Origin: Acetobacter musti
Lineage (GTDB): Bacteria > Pseudomonadota > Alphaproteobacteria > Acetobacterales > Acetobacteraceae
Assembly (NCBI RefSeq): GCF_011516835.1
Contig: NZ_WOTB01000008.1
Location: forward strand, 1 to 64,000
Length of the DNA stretch: 64,000 nucleotides
Reading direction: 5' to 3'
Positions within the stretch are counted from its first letter, which is position 1. Each line of letters begins with the position of its first letter. Positions 56,817 to 64,000 of this stretch are shown here, one piece after another. The notes under the pieces are model-generated. The model did not search any database. It was not told the origin of the DNA and was given only the letters and a program-made list of their open reading frames with translations. The position numbers and the translations under genes were made by a program.

Positions 56817-58082
56817 TCAGCCGGCGTCTTTGATCCATTCCGGATGATGCGGCACGCTGATGTCCCGACCCTTCAGCATCATATCCCAGTAGACGCGCGG
56901 GAAGACTTTCGTTTTCAGCATCCAGGCGAAGCTGCTGGGTTTGCGCTGGTCGTAAGGGAAGCTCGGGGCGGGTTTTCCGCCATAGAGGAACTCGGCGAGC
57001 ACGACTTTGCCGTATGCGACCGTCAGCGGGCAGGCGCCGTAGCCGTCATAGCTCGCGGTGACCGGGGTGCCTTCCAGGGAGGCGATGACGTTGGCCGCCA
57101 CGACCGGGGTCTGGGCGCGCGCGGCGGCGGCGGTTTTGGCGTTACTGGTGCCGATCACGTCACCCGCGCCGAAGATGGTGTCGTATTTCACGTGGCGCAG
57201 TGTCGAGGGATCGACATCCACCCAGCCGGCCGCGTTGGCGAGCGGACTTGATTTAATGAAATCCGGAGCGCTCTGGGGCGGGGTGACATGCAGCATGTCG
57301 AAAGCGCGGGTTTCGCGGGATGTCGTGCCATCAGGCGCGGTGACATCGAATGTCGCTGTCTTCGTCCTGCCGTCCACGGCGACGAGATTGTGCTTATAGA
57401 GCAGGTTCACGCCGTAATAATCGATGGCGAACTGGAGCGAGGGGCGATAGTAGCTCACGCCGAACAGGGCGTCTCCGGCGAGCAGGAACTCGACATCCGT
57501 GCGGTTGAGCGTGCCTTCCTTGCGCCAGAAATCGGAGGCCAGATATACGATCTTCTGCGGCGCGCCCGCGCATTTGATCGGCATGGGCGGCTGGGTGAAC
57601 AGGGCCTTGCCGCCGTTGAGCGTCTGGATGCAGGTCCAGGTGTATTCGACGTGCTGCATCGAGTAATTGCTGCAGACGCCGTTTTTACCGAGCGTGTCGG
57701 TGAGACCCTCGATCTTGTCCCAGTCGAGCTGGAGGCCGGGGCAGACGACGAGGCGGCGGTATCCGATGCGTTTGCCGTTATCCAGTGTGACGATGTTGTC
57801 GTCCGGCTGGAACGAGGCGGCGGCGGCGCGGAACCAGGTGACGCCTTCGGGGATGAGGCCGCCTTCCTGGCGCAAGGTCTGTTTCAGGGTCATGACGCCG
57901 GCGCCGACGAGCGTCCAGCCGGGCTGGTAGGCGTGGGTTGTCGCGGGGTCGATGATGGCGACGGAGAGCGCCGGGCGTTCGCGGCGCAGTTTCGCGGCGA
58001 TCGAAATGCCGGCCGCGCCGCCACCCACGATCAGGACGGTGAACTGCTGATCCGGCTGTGGCCGGGATACGGGTTCGGTCAT
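56817..58082 (-). CDS. SQR-like (type II) FAD-dependent oxidoreductase lacking one catalytic cysteine
   Basis: A 421-residue flavoprotein of the sulfide:quinone oxidoreductase type II group (like human SQOR). FAD binding is by LIVGGGAAGISIAAKL (17-32). The conserved MPIKCAGAPQKI holds the first redox cysteine, C171, and FGAGDVIGTSNAKTAAAARAQ near residue 306 aligns with the human GDCTNLPTSK region, where the second redox cysteine is replaced by valine. C137 (GVCSNYS) is another cysteine that might serve. The ending PYDQRKP..YWDMMLKG fits the membrane-anchoring tail. It may oxidise sulfide or another quinone-linked donor. No persulfide dioxygenase or rhodanese gene is near. Confidence 0.8.
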   Translation of the reverse strand: MTEPVSRPQPDQQFTVLIVGGGAAGISIAAKLRRERPALSVAIIDPATTHAYQPGWTLVGAGVMTLKQTLRQEGGLIPEGVTWFRAAAASFQPDDNIVTLDNGKRIGYRRLVVCPGLQLDWDKIEGLTDTLGKNGVCSNYSMQHVEYTWTCIQTLNGGKALFTQPPMPIKCAGAPQKIVYLASDFWRKEGTLNRTDVEFLLAGDALFGVSYYRPSLQFAIDYYGVNLLYKHNLVAVDGRTKTATFDVTAPDGTTSRETRAFDMLHVTPPQSAPDFIKSSPLANAAGWVDVDPSTLRHVKYDTIFGAGDVIGTSNAKTAAAARAQTPVVAANVIASLEGTPVTASYDGYGACPLTVAYGKVVLAEFLYGGKPAPSFPYDQRKPSSFAWMLKTKVFPRVYWDMMLKGRDISVPHHPEWIKDAG

Positions 58083-58206
58083 GGGGAAATCTCCTTTCTC
58101 GTGGCGACGCTGTACCGATGGCGCGCAGGGTGCGCCGATCCGCAGGCGGGGGCAACCACCTGACGGAAAAGCTCCGCTTTATCCGGGCTGCATCCGGGCT
58201 GTAGGC

Positions 58207-59106
58207 TCACTCAGGAAGAAAAAGCGCTCTGGCCGCGTCGGTTTCCCGGTGCAGATTTTCGCAGAGGTGGCGGATACGGGAGGAGCGGCCTTCATCGGCG
58301 CGGGTGATCAGCCAGTAGGTGCGCCGCAGATTCGTGGTTTCCGGCAGAACGCGCACGAGGCCGGGGGTTGATTCGGCTACGAAGGCGGGGAGGACGGCAA
58401 GACACAGTCCGGCGGCGACCGCTGCTTTCTGCGCCTGGATGCTGGAGTTCTGAATGCGGACCGAGCGGGAGTCGATGCCGAGGTCTCCGAGATAATCGAG
58501 CGCGCGCGTGAAGACGAGTTCGTCGACATAACCGGCGAAGATATGGCTGGCGAGATCATCGCGCCCGGTAATGGGGGCGTGCCGGGCCAGATAGTCCGGG
58601 CTTGCATAAATGAACAGACGGTAATCGGTCAGCGGTTCGGCCCGGAGGCGATCGCCCGAAGGTGGGGTCAGGCTGATGGCGAGATCGGCCTGACGGCGGG
58701 ACAGCGACAGGATCTGCTGGATGGTCACCATCTCGACCGTGAGATCCGGGTTGGAATCGAGCAGGGTTCCGATGCGCGGGGCGAGAAAAAAGTTTCCGAA
58801 TCCTTCGAGGGCGCTGATCCGGACCGTGCCGGAGAGGCCGCCGCCCGTGCTTTCCGAAACCCGGCGCGCTTCCCGCTCCATCGATTCCACGGTGGCGACG
58901 AGCTGTTCACCTTGCCGTGTGAGGACGTAACCGCGCGGGTGGCGTTCGAACAGCGTGGCGCCTGTCGCCTGTTCGAGAGAATGGATGTGGCGGGCGACCG
59001 TTGTGTGCTCGACGCCGAGGGCGCGGGCGGCGACGGAGAGTGATCCGCCGCGGGAAACGGCCAGAAAATACTGAAGATCGCGCCAGTCCAGGCCGCGTTT
59101 CGTCAT
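58207..59106 (-). CDS. LysR-family transcriptional regulator
   Basis: A 299-residue LysR regulator. The N-terminal winged helix reads LDWRDLQYFLAVSRGGSLSVAARALGVEHTTVARHIHSLEQATGATLFERHPRGYVLT (residues 5-62, in parts), then a periplasmic-binding-protein-like sensor domain. CAGGAGG precedes the ATG at 59106. It is divergent from the Fe-ADH / transporter / mmsA operon, with 200 bases between, and should control it in response to a pathway intermediate. The 5' half of the shared intergenic region is the place to look for its T-N11-A site. Confidence 0.88.
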   Translation of the reverse strand: MTKRGLDWRDLQYFLAVSRGGSLSVAARALGVEHTTVARHIHSLEQATGATLFERHPRGYVLTRQGEQLVATVESMEREARRVSESTGGGLSGTVRISALEGFGNFFLAPRIGTLLDSNPDLTVEMVTIQQILSLSRRQADLAISLTPPSGDRLRAEPLTDYRLFIYASPDYLARHAPITGRDDLASHIFAGYVDELVFTRALDYLGDLGIDSRSVRIQNSSIQAQKAAVAAGLCLAVLPAFVAESTPGLVRVLPETTNLRRTYWLITRADEGRSSRIRHLCENLHRETDAARALFLPE

Positions 59107-59307
59107 GCCGGCCTCCTGCCTCTGCTTTTGTTGCGCCTCCGTTTCAGACAGGCGCTCTGTGCATATTTGCACATGTCGTGGGCGAAAACGCCAGATTTTC
59201 GATGACCGGTCACCGCGCTAGTGCCGCAAGCATACCAACAAAAGAGGCGGAGCAGGGCCAGAGCCTGGAACTCCGCCCCTGAGTCGGAACCACAAAGGGG
59301 ATATCCG

Positions 59308-60465
59308 ATGACAGCACTCGTTCTTCCACCTTTTGTTCGTCTGGGGGGCGGCGCGCTCGGCGAACTGCCTGCTGCTCTGCGGCAGGCCGGTCTGCGGGCG
59401 CCGTTTCTCATTACCGATCCGTTCATGGCGGCTTCCGGGGTTCTGGAGCGTGTCAGCGGGCTTCTGCATGATGACGGCTTCGATGTGCGGGCGTTCACGG
59501 AGACCGTTCCCGATCCGACGGTTGCGTGCGTGAATGCGGCGCTGGCCGCGCTGCGCGACGGGCGGCATGACTGCGTGATCGGGCTTGGTGGCGGCAGTCC
59601 GATCGATACGGCGAAGATGGTCGCGGTTCTGGCCGTGCATGACACGACGCCGGCGGCGCTGAAGGTGCCGCATGTGCAGGATGAGCCGGGTCTGCCGGTG
59701 ATCGCCATTCCGACCACGGCGGGCACGGGGTCTGAGGCGACGCGGGTGACGGTGATCACCGACGAGGTGTCGGATGAGAAGATGCTCTGCATGGGCGCGG
59801 CCTATCAGCCGCGCATTGCGATCGTCGATTACGAGCTGACCCTGACGATGCCTGCCCGTCTGACGGCGGATACCGGGACGGATGCGCTGACGCATGCGCT
59901 TGAGGCCTGGGTGTCGAAAAAGGCGTCGCCGTTCACGGATGCGCTGGCGCTGACGGCGATGAAGCGGATATGGGCGCATCTGCCGACGGCCTGTTCCGAC
60001 CCGGGCAACCGGGCGGCGCGGGAGGCGGTGATGCAGGGGGCGTTCGAGGCGGGCATGGCGTTCTCGAACGCGTCGGTCGCGCTGGTGCATGGGATGAGCC
60101 GGCCGATCGGCGCGCATTTTCATGTGCCGCATGGTCTGTCGAACGCGATGCTGCTGCCGGAGATTACGGCGTGGTCGTTGTCCGGCGCGCCGGACCGTTA
60201 TGCGACGGCGGCCCGCGTGATGGGAGTTGTGGCGGAGGGTGCGTCCGACGCGGCGGCGGGCGAGGCGCTGGTTGAGGCGCTGCGGGAACGGAACCGCGAG
60301 ATCGGGGTGCCGACGCCGCAGGCCTACGGGCTGAACGTCGCCCGCTGGGACAATCTGCTGCCACTGATGGCGGAGCAGGCGCTGGCGTCCGGTTCTCCGG
60401 CGAACAATCCGCGCGTTCCGACGGCGGAAGAAGTTGTAGCGCTTTATCGCCGCGTCTGGGCCTGA
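59308..60465 (+). CDS. Iron-containing alcohol dehydrogenase
   Basis: A 385-residue group III dehydrogenase. NAD binding is by GLGGGSPIDTAKM near residue 93-105 and the phosphate-binding TTAGTGSEATR near 134-144. Metal ligands fit D..H..H..H: DALTHALEAW near 193, then HGMSRPIGAHFHVPHGLSNAMLLP near 260-285. AAAGGGG stands before the ATG. Such enzymes oxidise primary or hydroxy-acid alcohols. Followed after 18 bases by an MHS transporter and then mmsA, it probably oxidises a hydroxy acid (for example 3-hydroxypropionate or 3-hydroxyisobutyrate) to the semialdehyde used by MmsA. The substrate is inference. Confidence 0.87.
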   Translation: MTALVLPPFVRLGGGALGELPAALRQAGLRAPFLITDPFMAASGVLERVSGLLHDDGFDVRAFTETVPDPTVACVNAALAALRDGRHDCVIGLGGGSPIDTAKMVAVLAVHDTTPAALKVPHVQDEPGLPVIAIPTTAGTGSEATRVTVITDEVSDEKMLCMGAAYQPRIAIVDYELTLTMPARLTADTGTDALTHALEAWVSKKASPFTDALALTAMKRIWAHLPTACSDPGNRAAREAVMQGAFEAGMAFSNASVALVHGMSRPIGAHFHVPHGLSNAMLLPEITAWSLSGAPDRYATAARVMGVVAEGASDAAAGEALVEALRERNREIGVPTPQAYGLNVARWDNLLPLMAEQALASGSPANNPRVPTAEEVVALYRRVWA

Positions 60466-60483
60466 AACCGGAGGACTTGTCTG

Positions 60484-61863
60484 ATGGCACATACACCTGC
60501 TTCCGGCCGCTCCATGCATGGTCTGGTCTTTGCCTCCAGTGTCGGCACCATCATTGAGTGGTATGATTTCTTTCTTTACGGCAGCCTGGCGATCTTTTTC
60601 GCCCATATGTTCTATCCGCCCGGCGACGGGGTGGCGGCGACGCTGATCAGTGTGGCGACGTTCGCGACCGGCTTTGCTGTCCGTCCGCTGGGTAGTCTGG
60701 TGTTCGGGCATCTCGGGGACCGGCTGGGGCGGAAGGTGACTTTTCTTGCCACGCTGCTGATCATGGGCTGCTCGACGGCGGCGATCGGGTTTCTGCCGAC
60801 CTTCGCAACGGCCGGCTATGTCGCGCCGGTTTTGCTGATTACGCTGCGGATCATTCAGGGTCTGGCGCTGGGCGGGGAATATGGCGGGGCGGCGACCTAT
60901 GTCGCTGAGCACGCTCCCGCGCATGAACGTGGAAAATGGGCGAGCTATATTCAGGCGATGGCGTCCGGGGGGTTTGTTCTGTCTCTTGGCATCGTGCTGA
61001 GTCTGCGCCTCGGGCTGGGGGAGGAGCAGTTCACGTCCTGGGGCTGGCGGCTGCCGTTCCTCGTCTCCATCGTTCTGGTTGCCGTTTCGTTTCGTATCAG
61101 GCTGAGACTGCATGAATCGCCGGTCTTTCTCGAGATGCAGGAAAATCAGCAGCTTTCCGCATCGCCGGTCCGCGACACCTTCGCCATTCCGGGCAATGCG
61201 CGGCGGATCATGATGTTTCTCTTCGGCGTCGCCTGTGCCCAGGCGGTGACGTTCTACACAGCCCAGTTCTACGCGCTGTATTTTCTGCAAAGCGTGATGA
61301 AGGTCGCGTTTCTGCCGGCGACGCTCGCCGTTGCGGCGGGTTCGGTCTGCGGGCTGCCTTTCTTCGTCATTTTCGGCACTCTTTCGGATCGCATCGGAAG
61401 AAAACGCCTGGCGCTGACCGGCATGGCGGCGGCGGTTCTGCTTTATCTGCCGCTGTTCATGGTGCTGAAATCTTCCGTGCATCCGGACGGGATTGATTCC
61501 TTCGCGGTCGCGGCGACGGTTTTCGCGCTCGTTGTCATCGCCGCCCTGATTTACGGCCCTTACGGCGCCTTTATCGTCGAGAGCTTTCCGGCCCGCGTTC
61601 GCTACACGTCGATTTCCATTCCCTACCATATTGGCAACGGGATTTTCGGAGGCTTCCTGCCGCTCATCAGCCTGAGTCTGGTATCGCAGACGGGGAATGT
61701 GTTCGCCGGTCTGCTCTATCCGGTGCTCATCTGCGCCGTGGGCTTCGTCGTCACGCTCCTCTTTGTTCCGGAAACGCTGATGCGGAGCGGAACCGGCACG
61801 GAACGCGCGGCCGTGTCTCTCTCTTCCGGCGGTTTCACGCCGCAGACGGATTCCGCTGCCTGA
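60484..61863 (+). CDS. MHS-family (MFS) organic acid transporter
   Basis: A 459-residue twelve-helix proton symporter of the metabolite:H+ symporter family (ShiA, KgtP, ProP group). The signature SSVGTIIEWYDFFLYGSLA stands at residues 18-36, and the loop motif FGHLGDRLGRKVTF near 80-93; LRIIQGLALGGEYGGAATYVAEHAP follows. It lies between Fe-ADH and mmsA in an operon, so it should import the hydroxy acid or related carboxylate that those enzymes use. Confidence 0.87.
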   Translation: MAHTPASGRSMHGLVFASSVGTIIEWYDFFLYGSLAIFFAHMFYPPGDGVAATLISVATFATGFAVRPLGSLVFGHLGDRLGRKVTFLATLLIMGCSTAAIGFLPTFATAGYVAPVLLITLRIIQGLALGGEYGGAATYVAEHAPAHERGKWASYIQAMASGGFVLSLGIVLSLRLGLGEEQFTSWGWRLPFLVSIVLVAVSFRIRLRLHESPVFLEMQENQQLSASPVRDTFAIPGNARRIMMFLFGVACAQAVTFYTAQFYALYFLQSVMKVAFLPATLAVAAGSVCGLPFFVIFGTLSDRIGRKRLALTGMAAAVLLYLPLFMVLKSSVHPDGIDSFAVAATVFALVVIAALIYGPYGAFIVESFPARVRYTSISIPYHIGNGIFGGFLPLISLSLVSQTGNVFAGLLYPVLICAVGFVVTLLFVPETLMRSGTGTERAAVSLSSGGFTPQTDSAA

Positions 61864-61932
61864 CGGTTTCCCGTCTGGCTTTCTTCGTCTGGCATTTTGC
61901 CGTCTGGCAGTTTTCACAACAGGATAAGAACA

Positions 61933-63426
61933 ATGAAGATTATTCCTCATGTTATCGGTGGCGCTCATACCGCAGGCCAGAGTGCGCGGCGGTCGGATGT
62001 GTTCAATCCGGCCACAGGAGAGGTCCAGGCTCAGGTCGCGCTTGGCGGGCAGAGCGATCTGGAAGCGGCCATTACTGCTGCGCAGAAAGCGTTCCCTGCC
62101 TGGGCGGAGACGCCTCCCCTCACCCGCGCCCGCATTCTGTTCCGGGCGCGCGATCTGATCGAACAGCGTCAGGACGAACTGGCCGCCATGATCTCCGCCG
62201 AGCATGGCAAGATCCATTCGGATGCGAAGGGTGAGGTCACGCGCGGTCTGGAGGTTGTGGAATTTGCAACGGCGGCGCCGGAGATTCTGAAAGGCGAGTT
62301 CACCGAACAGGTCAGCCGGGGTGTCGACGCCTACACGATGCGTCAGCCGCTGGGGATTGCCGCGGGAATCACGCCGTTCAATTTCCCGGTGATGGTGCCG
62401 CTGTGGATGGCGCCGATGGCGATTGCGACGGGCAACTGTTTCATTCTCAAACCGTCGGAGCGTGATCCTTCAGCGTCCGTGATGCTGGCGGATATTTTTA
62501 AGGAAGCAGGTCTGCCTGACGGGGTGTTTCAGGTCGTGCATGGCGACAAGGACATGGTGAACGCCATTCTTGAGCATCCGGCCATTCAGGCGGTCAGTTT
62601 TGTCGGCTCCACGCCGATCGCAAAACATGTTTACGCCACCGGCACGGCGCACGGGAAGCGGGTTCAGGCACTGGGTGGCGCGAAGAACCATGCCATCGTC
62701 ATGCCGGACTGCGATCTGGACAAGACGGTGGATGCGCTGATCGGGGCGGCTTACGGCTCGGCCGGAGAGCGCTGCATGGCGATTTCGGTGGCTGTTGCGG
62801 TAGGCCCGGTTGCTGATCCGCTGGTGAAGCGGCTGGCGGAGCGGGCTCGGTCTCTGAAAATCGGTGCCGGCACCGACAACAGTAACGAGATGGGGCCGCT
62901 GGTGACCGGGCAGCATCTGGCGCGTGTGCGCGGGCTGGTGGATTCCGGTGTCGAGCAGGGCGCGACGCTGGTGGTGGACGGGCGCGATCATGTTGTTTCG
63001 GGTCATGAAAAGGGATTTTTCATTGGCGGATCGCTGTTCGATCATGTGACGCCGGAGATGCAGATTTACCGGGAGGAGATTTTCGGGCCGGTTCTGTGTG
63101 TGATGCGCGCGCCTGATTTCAACACGGCGCTGAAGCTCGTGAACGAGAGTCCTTTCGGCAACGGCACGGCAATTTTCACGCGTGACGGCGACACGGCGCG
63201 GGCGTTCACGCATGGGGTTCAGGCGGGCATGGTCGGGGTGAATGTGCCGATCCCTGTGCCGATGGCGTTCCATTCTTTCGGCGGCTGGAAGGATTCGCTG
63301 TTCGGAGATCATCACATGCACGGGCCGGAGGGCGTGCGGTTCTTTACGCGAATGAAGGCGGTGACCACGCGCTGGCCGGAGGGCATCCGGTCAGGCGCGG
63401 AGTTTGTGATGCCGACGCACGGGTAA
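61933..63426 (+). CDS. mmsA: Methylmalonate-semialdehyde dehydrogenase (CoA-acylating)
   Basis: A 497-residue aldehyde dehydrogenase of the CoA-dependent MmsA family. It has [24 protein letters not shown] near residue 140, the family-specific [14 protein letters not shown] near 247-260 (where other ALDHs carry a general-base glutamate), the catalytic cysteine C281 in GERCMA, and the ending [16 protein letters not shown]. It turns malonate or methylmalonate semialdehyde into acetyl-CoA or propionyl-CoA plus CO2. AGGATAAG precedes the ATG at 61933, 70 bases after the transporter. With Fe-ADH it makes a route for 3-hydroxypropionate or 3-hydroxyisobutyrate. Confidence 0.92.
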   Translation: MKIIPHVIGGAHTAGQSARRSDVFNPATGEVQAQVALGGQSDLEAAITAAQKAFPAWAETPPLTRARILFRARDLIEQRQDELAAMISAEHGKIHSDAKGEVTRGLEVVEFATAAPEILKGEFTEQVSRGVDAYTMRQPLGIAAGITPFNFPVMVPLWMAPMAIATGNCFILKPSERDPSASVMLADIFKEAGLPDGVFQVVHGDKDMVNAILEHPAIQAVSFVGSTPIAKHVYATGTAHGKRVQALGGAKNHAIVMPDCDLDKTVDALIGAAYGSAGERCMAISVAVAVGPVADPLVKRLAERARSLKIGAGTDNSNEMGPLVTGQHLARVRGLVDSGVEQGATLVVDGRDHVVSGHEKGFFIGGSLFDHVTPEMQIYREEIFGPVLCVMRAPDFNTALKLVNESPFGNGTAIFTRDGDTARAFTHGVQAGMVGVNVPIPVPMAFHSFGGWKDSLFGDHHMHGPEGVRFFTRMKAVTTRWPEGIRSGAEFVMPTHG

Positions 63427-63511
63427 GATCTGGTTGTTGACCTGTCGGGCCGGAGGGCATCCGGGACCCGGCAGGGGGCTGCGCTTCGGTCCGGTTGTGG
63501 TGTTTTGAGAG

Positions 63512-63600
63512 GGATCAGGGGCTGCTACTCAGGGCTTTGCCCTGAAACCCACAAAGGGGCGCGGCCCCTTTGATCCTGGTTTGTTTTAATATGAGGGGAA
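63512..63600. repeat. REP-like repeat B, copy 5
   Basis: Two hairpins after mmsA: CAGGGCTTTGCCCTG and AAAGGGGCGCGGCCCCTTT, followed by GATCCTGGTTTGTTTTAATATGAGGGGAAGGGG in parts. The order of hairpin 1, spacer, hairpin 2, GATC and AT-rich tail matches repeat B copies at 5449, 33814 and 45403. It lies between convergent genes and could also terminate transcription in both directions. Confidence 0.6.
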
Positions 63601-63610
63601 GGGGCGGGTC

Positions 63611-63862
63611 TTATTCGGCGTCTTTGAACCAGACCTCGACCGGTCCTTTGATCTTCATCGCCATCGGCTTGCCGCGACGATCCAGCGTCTTGCCGACGGC
63701 GACGCGAACCCAGCCTTCGCTGATGCAGTATTCCTCGACATTGGTTTTTTCCACGCCCTTGAAGCGGACGCCGATGCCGCGTTCCAGCAGCGCCTCGTTG
63801 TAAAACGGGCTGTCGGGATCGACGGAGAGACGGTCGGGAGGAGTGGTTGTGGTTTCGCTCAT
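63611..63862 (-). CDS. DUF3297 family protein
   Basis: An 83-residue protein recognised as DUF3297: DRLSVDPDSPFYNEALLERGIGVRFKGVEKTNVEEYC in parts, then GWVRVAVGKTLDRRGKPMAMKIKGPVEVWF. Small alpha/beta protein of unknown role, widespread in proteobacteria, cytoplasmic. The ATG lies at 63860-63862, with AGACTTTCTC-type complement upstream giving GAGAAAG-like purines on the plus strand rather than a strong ribosome-binding site. It is convergent with mmsA. Confidence 0.85.
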   Translation of the reverse strand: MSETTTTPPDRLSVDPDSPFYNEALLERGIGVRFKGVEKTNVEEYCISEGWVRVAVGKTLDRRGKPMAMKIKGPVEVWFKDAE

Positions 63863-63981
63863 GAGAAAGTCTGTCCTGTTTCTGGACGGGCCGGACGGTC
63901 AGCACGGACCGGCCGGCCTTATGTCGTAGCGGCCGGCCCGCTGATATGGGCGGCCGGGTCCCTGTTACCGGGCCTCTGGTC

Positions 63982-64000
63982 TCAGACGCCGCGGACGACG
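63982..64000 (-). CDS. Possible 3' end of a minus-strand gene
   Basis: The last 19 bases read, on the minus strand, as Val-Val-Arg-Gly-Val followed by TGA. The codons fit the GC-rich usage of the region, and the DNA between here and the DUF3297 gene has GC-rich hairpin-like sequence. This is too short to prove a gene or to name it. Confidence 0.25.

Noticed and set aside
59218..62217. Open frame of about 1000 codons on the minus strand across the Fe-ADH and MHS genes
   Set aside because: Arg/Gln/His-rich composition and no family motif; antisense to two well-supported genes.

Overview
This 64 kb window is high-GC chromosomal DNA from an alphaproteobacterium, most likely an acetic acid bacterium (Acetobacteraceae). 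The main evidence is a bacterial pyruvate decarboxylase, an HpnN hopanoid exporter, an OprB-type porin, a LutABC lactate oxidase, a long PutA with an Lrp-type regulator, and GC-rich palindromic intergenic repeats. The genus cannot be settled by eye. There is no phage, plasmid backbone, CRISPR array or complete insertion sequence.

Layout. 1-5.7 kb: the 5' end of glf, a gene-poor 1.4 kb gap, hpnN, a MITE-like repeat and an outer-membrane protein. 5.9-11 kb: a class III CoA-transferase and crotonase pair facing an MFS transporter, a GntR regulator and a gamma-carbonic anhydrase. 11-16 kb: pdc followed by lutABC on one strand (lactate to pyruvate to acetaldehyde). 16-25.5 kb: a FUSC membrane protein, a small lipoprotein, OprB, class I aldolase, an AnsP-like asparagine permease, an AraC regulator and an aspartate racemase. 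25.6-28.8 kb: an adenine deaminase that appears to be exported, translationally coupled to a HupE/UreJ metal permease. 28.8-30.8 kb: an AT-rich island with a two-gene HipA-like kinase/partner module. 30.8-36.2 kb: a two-lobed aspartic protease, prolyl aminopeptidase, xerC, and divergent priA. 36.5-46.7 kb: a surface-glycan region with a GT2, a VTT protein, two polytopic GT-C-like proteins, a eukaryote-like GT22 mannosyltransferase, a sulfotransferase and a GT61. 47-51 kb: pqiABC and tRNA-Thr. 51.5-56 kb: an Lrp regulator divergent from putA. 56.8-64 kb: an SQR-like flavoprotein lacking one expected cysteine, then a LysR regulator divergent from an Fe-ADH / MHS transporter / mmsA operon, and a DUF3297 protein.

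The best candidates for something undescribed are the AT-rich HipA-like two-gene module (28969-30488), the exported adenine deaminase with its metal permease (25669-28796), and the membrane glycosyltransferase cluster with the GT22 enzyme (36542-46721). Two dispersed repeat families (A: MITE-like; B: REP-like) mark many intergenic regions. All functional assignments rest on motif recognition by eye; no database search was run.
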